From positions 62,001-126,000 of the forward strand of contig NZ_JACDTY010000003.1 in the NCBI RefSeq assembly GCF_013520985.1: DNA of 64,000 bases, in the 5' to 3' direction. Below, piece after piece: positions 8,975 through 18,243 of the stretch (its first letter is position 1; each line of letters starts with the position of its first letter). The translations under genes and the position numbers were made by a program. The notes below the pieces were generated by a model, which saw nothing but the letters and a program-made list of their open reading frames with translations, had not been told where the DNA came from and ran no database searches. Source of the DNA: Mesorhizobium neociceri. Lineage in GTDB: Bacteria > Pseudomonadota > Alphaproteobacteria > Rhizobiales > Rhizobiaceae.

Positions 8975-10098
8975 CAGCGGGCTTCCTTCAGCTTTGGCGC
9001 AGCGTTGAGTTTCGCCGCGCCGTTTGCCAGCGCAACACCGACGAGGCGAATGCGGTAGTGGATGAGCGTGTCGCAGCCGAGCACGAAGAACAGCAGCATG
9101 CCCTGGAACACGCGCGCGACCTTGTCGGAGATGCCGAGCGCACTCTGCACCGCCTCGCCGCCGAGATAGGTCAGCGCCAGCACCAGGCCGGCGGCAACGA
9201 TGCCAAGCGGATTGAGCCGGCCGAGGAAGGCGACGATGATGGCGGTAAAGCCGTAGCCGGGCGATATCACCGGTTGCAGCTGGCCGATGGCGCCTGAGAC
9301 TTCCGAAATGCCGGCAAGGCCTGCCAGCGCTCCCGACAGCAGGAAGGCGAAGAACACCATGCGGTTGAGGCCGAAGCCGGCAAAGCGCCCTGCCCGAGGG
9401 CTGGAGCCGAGCACGCGGACTTCAAAACCCTTGAGCAAGCGGCTCATCAGCACCCAGATCAGCACAGCGGCGATCAGCGCGAAGACAAAACCCCAATTGG
9501 CGCGGCCGGCATCCGGCATCAGTTCCGGCAGGACGGCCGAGTCATTGAACTGGATGGTCTGCGGAAAGCCATGGCCCTGCGGATCGCGCCAGGGACCACG
9601 CACAAGCCAGTCGAGGAAGAGCTGGGCGACATAGACCAGCATCAGGCTGGTCAGGATCTCGTTGGTGCCGAAACGCGTCTTCAGCAAGGCCGGGATCGCC
9701 GCGTAGGCGGCGCCGCCGACCATGCCGAACAAAAGCATCAGCGGCAGCACAAGCGGGCCTTCGAACCCAGGGAAGAGCACCGGGATGGCCGAGCCGAAAA
9801 TGCCGCCGAGAATGAACTGGCCCTCGGCACCGATGTTCCAGATGTTGGCCTTGTAACAGACCGACAGGCCGACCGCGATCAGGATCAGCGGTGCGGCCTT
9901 GATCGCCAGCTCATGCAGCTGCCAGACCTGGCTGATCGGTTCGATGAAGTAGATTTCGAATGCATTCAACGGGTTGACGCCAAGCAGCGCGAAGAGAATC
10001 GCGCCGGCGATGATCGTCAGGGCGAAGGCGATGAAGGGCGACAGCGCTGAAAACAGCATCGAGCGCTGTGGGCGTTTGACGAGTTCGAGGCGCATCAT
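8974..10098 (-). CDS. ABC transporter permease, nucleoside type (first permease)
   Basis: The 374-residue product (start MMRLELVKRPQRS) has eight to ten membrane segments and the landmarks NIWNIGAEGQFILGGIFGS (about 90-108) and GFGLNRMVFFAFLLSGALAG (about 240-260), typical of the YufP/NupP class of BPD_transp_2 permeases. The frame stays open upstream to 10347, but that extension is arginine-rich shadow of the ATPase gene; the ATG at 10098 overlaps the ATPase stop codon and fits operon coupling. It forms the channel together with the next permease. Confidence 0.92.
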   Translation of the reverse strand: MMRLELVKRPQRSMLFSALSPFIAFALTIIAGAILFALLGVNPLNAFEIYFIEPISQVWQLHELAIKAAPLILIAVGLSVCYKANIWNIGAEGQFILGGIFGSAIPVLFPGFEGPLVLPLMLLFGMVGGAAYAAIPALLKTRFGTNEILTSLMLVYVAQLFLDWLVRGPWRDPQGHGFPQTIQFNDSAVLPELMPDAGRANWGFVFALIAAVLIWVLMSRLLKGFEVRVLGSSPRAGRFAGFGLNRMVFFAFLLSGALAGLAGISEVSGAIGQLQPVISPGYGFTAIIVAFLGRLNPLGIVAAGLVLALTYLGGEAVQSALGISDKVARVFQGMLLFFVLGCDTLIHYRIRLVGVALANGAAKLNAAPKLKEAR

Positions 10099-11660
10099 GC
10101 GGTCTCCAGAACATGTTCGGCGTGGCCGGGCTCGGCGCCGCCCATCAACAGGCCGATCTTTTCGAATGTGGCGTCGGCGATCGGCAGTGGTTTCGACAAT
10201 TCGCCATTGTGCATGACCGCGATCGCGTCCGAGATTTCGAACAGTTCGTCGAGGTCCTGGCTGATCACCAGCACCGCCGAGCCGCTGCGCGCCAGTTCGA
10301 TCAGCGCTTGGCGGATATGGGCGGCGGCGCCGGCGTCGACACCCCATGTCGGCTGGTTGACGACCATGACGGCAGGACTGCGGTCGAGTTCGCGACCGAC
10401 GATGAATTTCTGCAGATTGCCACCAGAAAGAGCTGCGGCTTCCGGATCGGGCGCGCTCTTGCGCACATCCATCGCCACGATGATGCGTTGGGCGGCGGCA
10501 TAGACCGCAGCGCTTTTGACCGCGCCGCCGGTGCCGACAAAAACCTTGCCGTCAGTGGCGTGGCGCGACAGGAGCAGATTTTCCGACAACTTCATGCGTG
10601 GCGCCGCACCGTGGCCGAGACGTTCTTCCGGCACGAAGGCAGCACCCATCAGCCGCCGGCCGGTGATTGAGAGCGCGCCGGCATCCTTGCCGCGGATGCG
10701 CACGGACGCAGCGTCCTGCTGCAGCACCTCGCCGGAGACGGATTCGAAGAACTCACCCTGGCCGTTGCCGGCGACACCGGCAATGCCGATGACCTCGCCG
10801 GCGCGCACATTGAGATTGATGTTCTTCAGCGGGATCGAGAACGGCGTTGCCGGCTTGCGGCTGAGCGCGCGGATCTCGAGCAGCGGCGCGGCGGTCTCGA
10901 TGCCCTCGGCCGGAGCGCGCACCACGGCTTTCACCTCGTTGCCGACCATCATGCGGGCCAGCGACGAAGCGGTTTCCTCGCGCGGGTTGCAATGACCGAC
11001 GACCTTGCCGTGACGCAGCACGGTGGCGCGGTCGCAGATGCGTTTGACCTCTTCCAGCCGGTGCGAAATGTAGAGGATGGATTTCCCCTCCGAGCGCAGG
11101 CGCTCCAGCGTCTCGAACAGCTTGTCGGCTTCCTGAGGCGTCAGCACCGAGGTCGGCTCGTCGAGGATGATGAGCTGCGGCGTCTGCAAGAGGCAGCGGA
11201 TGATCTCGATGCGCTGGCGTTCGCCGACCGAGAGATCGCCGACCAGCGAGTCCGGATCGAGCGGCAGGCCATAGCTGAAGGAGAGCGCCCTCGCCTTGGC
11301 GGCGATCGAGCTGATCGGCGAGCCGTCATCCAGCGACAGCGCGATGTTCTCGGCCGCGGTCAGCGCCTCGAACAGCGAAAAGTGCTGGAACACCATGCCG
11401 ATGCCGAGCTTCTTCGCCATGCCCGGGCTGGTGATCCGCACCGCCTCGCCGTTCCAGAATATCTCGCCGGAATTGGGCTCCAGCGAACCGAACAGCATCT
11501 TGACCAGCGTCGACTTGCCGGCGCCGTTTTCGCCGAGCAGCGCGTGGATCTCGCCTTTGGCGATGTTGAGGTCGATATGATCGCACGCGGTCAGCGTGCC
11601 GAATATCTTGGTCAGGCCACGAACCTCAAGCAGGTTCGCTCCATCATGATCTGCACTCAC
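10095..11660 (-). CDS. ABC transporter ATP-binding protein, tandem ATPase domains
   Basis: The 521-residue product holds two ATPase domains, as in sugar and nucleoside importers of the RbsA/NupO type. Domain 1 has Walker A GENGAGKST, signature LSVGERQRIEI and Walker B LIILDEPTSVL. Domain 2 has a degenerate P-loop (GVAGNGQGEFFE), signature LSGGNLQKFIVGREL and MVVNQPTWGVD in place of a classical Walker B, the usual pattern for this class. I take the GTG at 11660 (VSADHDG...) because GGAGG precedes it by four bases; an ATG at 11672 is possible. It is the first gene of the operon ATPase-permease-permease-BMP. Confidence 0.93.
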   Translation of the reverse strand: MSADHDGANLLEVRGLTKIFGTLTACDHIDLNIAKGEIHALLGENGAGKSTLVKMLFGSLEPNSGEIFWNGEAVRITSPGMAKKLGIGMVFQHFSLFEALTAAENIALSLDDGSPISSIAAKARALSFSYGLPLDPDSLVGDLSVGERQRIEIIRCLLQTPQLIILDEPTSVLTPQEADKLFETLERLRSEGKSILYISHRLEEVKRICDRATVLRHGKVVGHCNPREETASSLARMMVGNEVKAVVRAPAEGIETAAPLLEIRALSRKPATPFSIPLKNINLNVRAGEVIGIAGVAGNGQGEFFESVSGEVLQQDAASVRIRGKDAGALSITGRRLMGAAFVPEERLGHGAAPRMKLSENLLLSRHATDGKVFVGTGGAVKSAAVYAAAQRIIVAMDVRKSAPDPEAAALSGGNLQKFIVGRELDRSPAVMVVNQPTWGVDAGAAAHIRQALIELARSGSAVLVISQDLDELFEISDAIAVMHNGELSKPLPIADATFEKIGLLMGGAEPGHAEHVLETA

Positions 11661-11882
11661 AGTGCCTCCCATCCGGTTTCCGGATATGTTCTGTGTTCCC
11701 GCCAGCATGGTATGCGCTGGCTGCTCTCGTGCGAAAGCAGCACCCACCTTGAAAGAGCTTCAAGAATTTCAGCGGAAACTCAAGGGCTAAAGATAAGCCT
11801 GTTTCGCACAAGAAAGTAGCCGGCCGATTTTTCATGCAGACTGTGCGTGCCGCCACGGCAAAGCGCTGAAAAGCAAGGCAAG

Positions 11883-12860
11883 TCAGGGAACCAGTATGGT
11901 CGTGCCCGTGGTCTTGCGCCCTTCGAGATCGGCTTGCGCCTTGCCGGCGTCCTTCAGCGCATAGCGCTGGTTGATCTTGATCTCGACCGCGCCGCTCAGC
12001 ACCACGTCAAAGAGTGCCGCGGCGGAGATTTCGAGATCCTCACGTTTTGCGTTGTAGACGAACAGCGTCGGCCTGGTGACGAACAGCGAGCCCTTCTGTG
12101 CCAGGAGCGACATCGGGAATGGCGGGATCGGCCCCGAGGACTGACCGAAGGAGACGAACATGCCGAGCGGCCTGAGGCAGTCGAGCGAGGCCGGGAATGT
12201 GTCGTTGCCGACCGAATCGTAGACGACGTCGCATTTTTTGCCGCCGGTGATGGCGGCGACGCCGGCGACGAAATCCTGCTCCTTGTAATTGATGACATGG
12301 TCGAAGCCATGCGCCTTGGCGAGTTCGATCTTGTCGGTTGAGCTGGCCGTGCCGATGACGGTCGCGCCGAGATGTTTCGCCCATTGTCCCAGGATCAGCC
12401 CGACGCCGCCGGCTGCGGCATGGAACAGGATGGTGTCGCCCGCTTTCACCTTGAACGTGCGGCGCAGCAGGTACTCCGCCGTCATGCCTTTCAGCATCAT
12501 GCCGGCGGCCTGTTCGTCGCTAATGCCGTCCGGCACCTTGACGACGCGGTCGGCGGCGACGACGCGCTGTTCGGCATAGGCGCCGACATTGACGGCATAG
12601 GCGATGCGGTCGCCGGGCTTCAGCCAGTCGACGCCCGTGCCGACCTCAAGAACCACGCCGGCCGCTTCGCCGCCGGGTATCAGCGGAAAACCGCCGGGCG
12701 GCGGATAAAGGCCGGTGCGATGATAGACATCGATGAAATTGAGGCCGATCGCGGTGTGCCTGACCAGGATCTGCCCCGCGCCGGGCTGCCCCGGATCGGC
12801 ATCCTCGTAGGTCAGGACTTCCGGACCGCCATGGGCGTGGATACGGATCGCTTTGGACAT
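11883..12860 (-). CDS. NADPH:quinone oxidoreductase, zinc-independent MDR family
   Basis: The 325-residue product has the zeta-crystallin/Qor fold: N-terminal GroES-like domain (GLNFIDVYHRTGLYP near residues 34-48; IPGGEAAGVV) and a Rossmann domain with AAAGGVGLILGQWAKHLGATVIG near 150-172. The structural and catalytic zinc cysteines of alcohol dehydrogenases are absent, as expected for quinone reductases. It catalyses NADPH-dependent reduction of quinones, probably in the cytoplasm. It is the last member of the minus-strand set DUF2182-DUF1326-pcs-qor, 18 bases after pcs. AGGAAAG precedes the ATG. Confidence 0.92.
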   Translation of the reverse strand: MSKAIRIHAHGGPEVLTYEDADPGQPGAGQILVRHTAIGLNFIDVYHRTGLYPPPGGFPLIPGGEAAGVVLEVGTGVDWLKPGDRIAYAVNVGAYAEQRVVAADRVVKVPDGISDEQAAGMMLKGMTAEYLLRRTFKVKAGDTILFHAAAGGVGLILGQWAKHLGATVIGTASSTDKIELAKAHGFDHVINYKEQDFVAGVAAITGGKKCDVVYDSVGNDTFPASLDCLRPLGMFVSFGQSSGPIPPFPMSLLAQKGSLFVTRPTLFVYNAKREDLEISAAALFDVVLSGAVEIKINQRYALKDAGKAQADLEGRKTTGTTILVP

Positions 12861-12878
12861 TTCTGGGCTTTCCTGCGG

Positions 12879-13715
12879 TCAGGCTTTCTTGCTGTCAGTC
12901 GGCGGCTTGGCGCCGAGCTTTGGGAAGAACTGCATGATACCGCCGATGCAGGCGAGGTAAAGCCCGGTGACGGTGATGCCGACCTTGGTGAAGATGCTGA
13001 CCTGTTCGCCGAGAACGCCGATCTGGTCGTAGAAAGCGGCAAGCGCCGCCTGCGCCAGCGCCAGCGCGCCGAAAGCGCACCATAGCAGCGTCATGCCAAG
13101 GTTGATCGGCCGCAGCCGCACCACCCGCACCGGATGGATGAAGTTGATCGGTACGAAGGTGAGGATACCCGCTGCCACGACGACGCCGAAGGACACCCAT
13201 TGCCCCGGCTCGATGACGAACAGGGTGAACACCACCATGTTCCAGACCACCGGAAAGCCCTTGAAGAAGTTCTCCTTCGTCTTCATGCCGGTGTCGGCAT
13301 AGTAGATGGCGCTGGAGACAACGATGATGGCGGCCGACAGGAACGACAGCCGCTCACCCATGAAGCCGCGCTGGTAGAGCGCGAAGGCTGGGATCAGCAC
13401 ATAGGTGACATAGTCGATGATGTTGTCGAGGAGTTCGCCCGACCATGTCGGCAGGATCTCCTTGACCTCGAGCTTTCGGGCGATCGGGCCGTCGATACCG
13501 TCGACGAACAGCGCCAGACCCAGCCACCAGAACATCGCCGTCCAGCGTTCCTCACTTGCCGCCACCAGCGACAGGAAGGCCAGGAACGAGCCCGACGCGG
13601 TCAACAGATGCACCGAGAACGCCCGCGCCTGCGGCCAGGTGACCTTCTTCTTCGGGCGCGGAATCCGATCGGTGATCTTCTCGGCGATTTGCCTGGCCCT
13701 TGTGTTCTTGCTCAC
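12879..13715 (-). CDS. pcs: Phosphatidylcholine synthase
   Basis: The 278-residue product is a CDP-alcohol phosphatidyltransferase with the motif DGIDGPIARKLEV...GELLDNIIDYVTY around residues 76-108, the spacing seen in Pcs. About eight membrane helices are visible. Pcs condenses choline with CDP-diacylglycerol to make phosphatidylcholine in the inner membrane, a hallmark of rhizobia and relatives. The start is a GTG (VSKNTRARQ) that overlaps the stop codon of the DUF1326 gene by four bases (GTGA); a TTG at 13727 is the alternative. Choline is host- or soil-derived, so activity depends on uptake genes not in this window. Confidence 0.93.
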   Translation of the reverse strand: MSKNTRARQIAEKITDRIPRPKKKVTWPQARAFSVHLLTASGSFLAFLSLVAASEERWTAMFWWLGLALFVDGIDGPIARKLEVKEILPTWSGELLDNIIDYVTYVLIPAFALYQRGFMGERLSFLSAAIIVVSSAIYYADTGMKTKENFFKGFPVVWNMVVFTLFVIEPGQWVSFGVVVAAGILTFVPINFIHPVRVVRLRPINLGMTLLWCAFGALALAQAALAAFYDQIGVLGEQVSIFTKVGITVTGLYLACIGGIMQFFPKLGAKPPTDSKKA

Positions 13716-14326
13716 GGGCCCCGCCAATCCAGCTTACAGATTTCGGCCGAGCGGCCGGCGAAATTCCAGTTGCGGCCGAAAGCCCGCATCTTGCTCTTGT
13801 CGGACCTGGCCACGATGATCTCCGGCGCGATCCAGTATTCCGAATTGCTGATCACGGTATCCTTCTCGCGATCCTTGCCGGGAATCGGTGTCACCGCCCC
13901 GTCGATGATCTTCGGTATCTGGAAAATGCGGGTCTTGTCACGCGTCTCGTAGGTGATCGGCACCTGCTCGACGCCGAGGAACTTGCCGACAAGGATGGAG
14001 AGCAACGATGTGGTTCCATCGGCCTTGCCGGTGAAGATCCTGGTCAACGCCTTCACCGCGTAGACCGACGCGCGCTTGTCGATGAACAGGCCTGCGGTCC
14101 AGTTGCCACGGCTCATATAGCCTGGGATTTCCATGACCAGTCCGAGATTGAGACCAGAAAGGTCGACCTCGCCGAAATGGCCGGCATCGATGCGGAACCC
14201 TGCCCAGGTCTGGCAATAGCCCTCGGTTGGCGGATGGCTGCCAAGCGACAGTACGCAAGGGCAAAAAACCGTGCAATTGCAGGAGAGTACGAGCTCTCCT
14301 TTCATTGCCCAGCCTTGCTCTGCCAT
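13712..14326 (-). CDS. DUF1326 domain protein
   Basis: The 204-residue product begins MAEQGWAMKGELVLSCNCTV and carries SCNCTVFCPCVLSLG at about residues 15-29, a cysteine cluster that looks suited to metal or cluster binding, followed by the DUF1326 body (GYCQTWAGFRIDAGHFGEVDLSG). The frame is open far upstream, but GGGGGAG six bases before the ATG and the family alignment fix the start at 14326. DUF1326 genes often sit beside DUF2182 genes, as here, 14 bases downstream. The role is unknown; a metal-handling pair is inferred from the cysteines. Confidence 0.88.
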   Translation of the reverse strand: MAEQGWAMKGELVLSCNCTVFCPCVLSLGSHPPTEGYCQTWAGFRIDAGHFGEVDLSGLNLGLVMEIPGYMSRGNWTAGLFIDKRASVYAVKALTRIFTGKADGTTSLLSILVGKFLGVEQVPITYETRDKTRIFQIPKIIDGAVTPIPGKDREKDTVISNSEYWIAPEIIVARSDKSKMRAFGRNWNFAGRSAEICKLDWRGP

Positions 14327-14340
14327 TGAATTCTCCCCCG

Positions 14341-15234
14341 TCATGCCGAGATTACTAGCAGGGCGACTGCCCAGACAAGCAGTATCGCACCGGCCACCCG
14401 GGTAGGAAGCCTGCCGGTGGTCTGTTTTTCGATCAGGGTGAACAGGCCGATCAGCGCCATCCAGAATACGTTCATCGCCCCGACAGCGAACATCACCAGC
14501 ATCAGCGCCCAGCAACAGCCGAGGCACCACAGCCCTTGCTCCAGCCCGAGCCGGAAGATGCGGCCGGGCTCGGCGCTCCAGTTGGAAAACAGGGTAGCGA
14601 AGGGATTCCTGCATTTTGTCAGGCAGGCCTGCTTGAGGTTGTTGAACTGGTAGAGGCCGGCCACCAGCAAAGCGGCTGCCGCGGCAAAGCCGGACACCGG
14701 ATCGAGCAATCGCGCCGACGACGCAAATGAGTGGACGGCCAGCGTAAGCGTTGCGAAACCGGCCGAAGCGACAAGCCATGTGCAGAGATATCCTGCCGCC
14801 AGGATGAGCGGGTGGGCCACCGGCTCGCCCTTGATGCGGGCGGTGTCGGCGATCTCGCAATAGGTGCGGATCATCGGTGCCGCCGATAGCAGCATCGTCG
14901 CCACCGCCATCAGGAACCACATCGCGATCAGCGCCAGAAATTGCGCGCCGCCACCATCAAGCGGTGCGGGCGTCAGGCAAAGGCCGAAGAAGCGGTCGAG
15001 GACATCCGGCAGCGGCAGCTGCGGCAGGTGTCGCAGGATCAGATCGCCTGGTGCGCCGGCGCCGGGAAGCCGGCTTTCAGCGCCGCGGATTGCCATGGCG
15101 CCGAGAATAAACCAGGCGAGCAGAATGCTGCCTGCGATGGCGATGTTGACCGTCAGGCGCGGGCTACGAGCAAGGCTGGCCGTGGCGCGGCCGGCGCGGT
15201 CGAGATGGCTGAAATCGTCCTGCTCGCCGGTCAT
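14341..15234 (-). CDS. DUF2182 integral membrane protein
   Basis: The 297-residue product has about seven hydrophobic segments and two cysteine motifs, CLTKC (near residue 205) and CLGCCW (near residue 237), that match the predicted metal-binding integral membrane protein family DUF2182. It is the first gene of the minus-strand set and precedes the DUF1326 gene by 14 bases, suggesting the two products act together, perhaps in copper or other metal handling at the inner membrane. This is inference from motifs and pairing; no reaction is known. Confidence 0.88.
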   Translation of the reverse strand: MTGEQDDFSHLDRAGRATASLARSPRLTVNIAIAGSILLAWFILGAMAIRGAESRLPGAGAPGDLILRHLPQLPLPDVLDRFFGLCLTPAPLDGGGAQFLALIAMWFLMAVATMLLSAAPMIRTYCEIADTARIKGEPVAHPLILAAGYLCTWLVASAGFATLTLAVHSFASSARLLDPVSGFAAAAALLVAGLYQFNNLKQACLTKCRNPFATLFSNWSAEPGRIFRLGLEQGLWCLGCCWALMLVMFAVGAMNVFWMALIGLFTLIEKQTTGRLPTRVAGAILLVWAVALLVISA

Positions 15235-15336
15235 GGCAATCGAATGAGCCTAATCGCCGCGTTGATCAAGCCGCATGGTCTGACCTATATCAATGGATAG
15301 ACAGGATGGACCTGCATCGCAAACTGGAAGTCCAAT

Positions 15337-16545
15337 TTGGATCATCGGGAGACAGCACGGATACTGGTTGCGGGCAGCGGCCCTGCAGGGCTGATCGCGG
15401 CGCTCGGTTTTGCCGAGGCGGGATTTCCGGTGACGCTGGTCGGACCCGAGGCGGGCGGCCCCGATGGCAGGACCACGGCGCTGATGAACCCTGCCCTCAG
15501 GATTCTCGATCGGCTGGGCGTGCTGGCTGAACTCGCGCCGAAGGCTGCACCGCTGAAGGTCATGCGCATCGTCGACGCCACCAGCCGGCTGATCCGCAGC
15601 CCGGTGGTCACTTTTCGCGCGACGGAGATCGGCGAAGAGCAGTTCGGGTTCAATTTGCCCAACAGCGCGCTCAACCCGGCGCTAGCCAGGGCCGTCGCTG
15701 CGAATCCCGATATCGAATGGCTGAAGTCGATGGTCGAGAGTTGGCGCCTGGACGCCGATCAGGCCAATGCCGTTCTGGCGGATGGCCGCGAAGTTTCCGC
15801 CTCGCTGGCGGTCGCTGCCGATGGGCGCCTGTCGCCGGCGCGTGAGGCGGCGGGCATAGCCGCGTCGGTGCGATCCTATCCGCAGGCGGCGCTGGTGCTG
15901 AATTTCGGCCATCGCAGCGAACACGGCTTCACCTCAACGGAATTCCACACCGAGACCGGGCCGTTCACCCAGGTGCCGCTGCCCGGCAACCGCTCCAGCC
16001 TTGTCTGGGTGGTGAAGCCGGAAACGGCAGAAGACCTTGCCGCGCTCGATGATGTGACACTTTCCGAGCGTGTCGAACAGCAGATGCAGTCGATGCTGGG
16101 CCGGGTGTCGGTCGAGCCCGGCCGCCAGATCTACCCGCTGTCGGCGGCATCACCGGGGCGCTTCGCGCAGAACCGGGTGGCGCTGGTCGGCGAGGCCGCG
16201 CATGTGTTCCCGCCGATCGGCGCCCAAGGTCTCAACCTCGGCATCAGGGACATCGACGATTTGATTGGAATCGCTAGCGAAAATCGCAGCGATCCCGGTG
16301 CTGCAAAGGCCCTCGCCGCCTATGATTTCAGACGCCGTCCCGACATTCTGGCGCGCAGTGGCGCGGTCAATCTGCTCAACATGTCGCTGCTGTCCGACAT
16401 GCTGCCGGCGCAGATGGCGCGCAGCGCCGGGCTCAACGTGCTCGGCAGTTTCGCGCCTTTGCGCGCCTTTTTTATGCGTGAGGGTTTGAAGCCGGGCAGC
16501 GGCTTTGCCGCGCTCACTGGCCTAGGGAAACAGGTCCGGCGGTAA
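15337..16545 (+). CDS. FAD-dependent hydroxylase, UbiH/Coq6 family
   Basis: The 402-residue product has the dinucleotide motif VAGSGPAGLIAALGFAEAG at about residues 10-28, a DG-type motif around AADGRLSPAREAAGI (about 160-174), and VALVGEAAHVFPPIGAQGLN near 280-300, the second FAD signature of aromatic hydroxylases. These enzymes hydroxylate the ubiquinone precursor ring or related aromatics with NAD(P)H and oxygen. Which ring position is used cannot be read from sequence. The only in-frame start after the upstream stop is a TTG at 15337 preceded by GGAAG. Its 3' end overlaps the remnant of a convergent transporter gene. Confidence 0.9.
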   Translation: MDHRETARILVAGSGPAGLIAALGFAEAGFPVTLVGPEAGGPDGRTTALMNPALRILDRLGVLAELAPKAAPLKVMRIVDATSRLIRSPVVTFRATEIGEEQFGFNLPNSALNPALARAVAANPDIEWLKSMVESWRLDADQANAVLADGREVSASLAVAADGRLSPAREAAGIAASVRSYPQAALVLNFGHRSEHGFTSTEFHTETGPFTQVPLPGNRSSLVWVVKPETAEDLAALDDVTLSERVEQQMQSMLGRVSVEPGRQIYPLSAASPGRFAQNRVALVGEAAHVFPPIGAQGLNLGIRDIDDLIGIASENRSDPGAAKALAAYDFRRRPDILARSGAVNLLNMSLLSDMLPAQMARSAGLNVLGSFAPLRAFFMREGLKPGSGFAALTGLGKQVRR

Positions 16546-16735
16546 TATGCCGTGCCGGATCATGTAGAGCAGGCCGGTCACCGTCAGCACAGAACAGGGC
16601 AGGAAGCGCGACATAGACGATGAAGGTGTTCATCCAGCCAAGCGCCTCCAGCGGCTGCCTGGTGATGCGAGCGACCAGAAAACCGATGAAAATCAGCCCG
16701 AAGAACGGAAGAACAAGACCGACGACGTCAGACAT
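16522..16735 (-). pseudogene. AEC (auxin efflux carrier-type) transporter remnant, internally deleted
   Basis: The minus strand encodes a normal AEC-family N-terminus (MSDVVGLVLPFFGLIFIGFL, then NTFIVYVALPALF), about 48 residues, and then changes frame directly into what looks like the C-terminus of the same family (SVLTVTGLLYMIRHGILPP, stop at 16522-16524). The roughly 250 residues that should lie between are missing. The junction lies near 16590-16600. A full AEC transporter has around 310 residues and ten helices, so this is a deletion derivative and cannot transport. It overlaps the last 24 bases of the UbiH-like gene. Confidence 0.7.
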
Positions 16736-16956
16736 TTTTGCCCTAGCCCGAAACCCCTAAGCCGGGTTAGCCCGTCGCTTCCTCGGACGTCAAGCGCTTC
16801 GGCATTGAACTGACACACCGTCTGCGCCAGATAAGGCGTGATACCAGCCCTAAAGTCGGGCTCGATTTTTGGTGACGGCGTGTGTAAATTCAAAGCCTTA
16901 GAGCGCGTGCCGTGCATTCCAAGGGACGCCGGACGCTTCAGGGCTTAGTGGTGAGT

Positions 16957-17283
16957 ATGATGAAAACAGCCAAATTCTCGATCGGACAGGTGGTTCGCCA
17001 CCGGCTGTTTCCATTTCGCGGCATCATTTTCGATGTCGATCCGCAATTTGCCAACACCGACGAATGGTACGAGGCGATCCCGGCCGATGTACGGCCGCGC
17101 AAGGACCAGCCGTTCTATCATCTGCTCGCCGAGAATTCGGAAACCGAATACATTGCCTATGTCTCCGAGCAGAACCTGCTTGAGGACCAGTCGGGCGAGC
17201 CGGTTCGGCATCCGCAGATCGGTGAGATGTTCGACAAGCGGCCGGACGGGCGCTACGAGCCAAAGCGCCAGTCGAGACATTGA
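16957..17283 (+). CDS. hspQ: Heat shock protein HspQ
   Basis: The 108-residue product fits the HspQ/YccV family (E. coli HspQ, 105 residues): KFSIGQVVRHRLFPFRGII near the N-terminus, the DVDPQF and DEWYEAIP pieces, PFYHLLAE, and YVSEQNLL in the second half. HspQ is a small beta-rich cytoplasmic protein that modulates Lon protease specificity and was first noted as a hemimethylated-DNA-binding protein. An ATG pair opens the gene; an upstream in-frame ATG at 16912 would add a non-conserved tail. A strong bidirectional terminator follows. Confidence 0.92.
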   Translation: MMKTAKFSIGQVVRHRLFPFRGIIFDVDPQFANTDEWYEAIPADVRPRKDQPFYHLLAENSETEYIAYVSEQNLLEDQSGEPVRHPQIGEMFDKRPDGRYEPKRQSRH

Positions 17284-17304
17284 CCGCGTCCTGAGCGGGG
17301 CGAC

Positions 17305-17334
17305 AAAAAAGCGGGGCATTTGCCCCGCTTTTTT
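17305..17334. terminator. Bidirectional terminator between hspQ and ialB
   Basis: AAAAAAGCGGGGC and GCCCCGCTTTTTT flank a four-base loop, so both converging genes are followed by a T run. Confidence 0.95.
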
Positions 17335-17356
17335 GTATTTTGGAATTTGCTCGAGA

Positions 17357-17983
17357 TCAGTTGGCCGCTTTGGCCTTGTCCTGCTCATCCTTGAGCTTCT
17401 TGGCAAAATCCTGGTTGTTCTTGGCAACGAAGTCCTGAAGCTTCTTCTGCCGGTCTTCGATATCGGACTGCTGCAGCGCCGGGCCGTCATAGGCGCCGCT
17501 GAAGCCGGTCAGGGCAACCTTGATCGGGTTTGCCTGGTTCTGGAAATTGATCGACGTCAGCGTGATCGCCTGGCCCTTCTTGAAGGAAGCAACAAGCGCG
17601 TCGGTCAGCGGCACTTCAGCCACGCAACGGTCGGGGAAGCAGATGACATAGTCGAGCTTCTGCGCCTTGCCGGCGTCAATCTGCAGGCCGATGCCGGGAG
17701 GCACCAGACGTCCGGTCGGGACCGTGACCTGGAAAACCTTGCGGTTCACCTTGCCCTTCAGCTCGATCAGGCTGACGCCGGTGACGAGCTGGCCGTTACC
17801 GGCGGTGACGATGTTCTGGACATTGCAGATGTCGACATCTTCCTGCTTGGTGCAGGCCTTGAACCAGCCCTGCGGAATCTGTTGCTGCTGTGCCGAAGCG
17901 GTGGGAAGTCCGGCGCCCAGAAAGCCGACCACGCCCGCGGCCATGACCGAAAGGCGGTATGCGTTGCTGTTCAGGCTCGTCAT
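17357..17983 (-). CDS. Invasion-associated locus B (IalB) family protein
   Basis: The 208-residue product has a signal peptide (cleavage near ASAQ) followed by a glutamine run and the IalB body: GWFKACTKQEDVDICNVQ near residues 39-56, VPPGIGLQID, and a second cysteine pair in VICFPDRCVAE. The C-terminus is a lysine/glutamate-rich helix. IalB was described in Bartonella as an invasion factor; in rhizobia the family is periplasmic or surface-associated with unknown role. GAGGAA lies nine bases before the ATG, so I prefer this start to a GTG nine bases upstream. Confidence 0.9.
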   Translation of the reverse strand: MTSLNSNAYRLSVMAAGVVGFLGAGLPTASAQQQQIPQGWFKACTKQEDVDICNVQNIVTAGNGQLVTGVSLIELKGKVNRKVFQVTVPTGRLVPPGIGLQIDAGKAQKLDYVICFPDRCVAEVPLTDALVASFKKGQAITLTSINFQNQANPIKVALTGFSGAYDGPALQQSDIEDRQKKLQDFVAKNNQDFAKKLKDEQDKAKAAN

Positions 17984-18243
17984 GTCGTGCACTTCCTCTC
18001 AATTGATCCCGGGACCGGCTTCTTCGCGCCGTGTGGTCCAGCTACCTGTTGCCGAAATGAGGCAACAGGATGACTTCGGAGCGCGTGTTACACCGCATGC
18101 GCAGCCGAATCCAGCCCGGCGCCTGCGATTCTTGGCCGTGCAATTTGGGTCGTGCGATTTGGGCCGACGTATCTGGCCGGAGCGCGGCAGCGCCATGCTA
18201 GGGTGCACTCCGAATCATCAAGCCGCCCAGTAAGGAGACGGTC

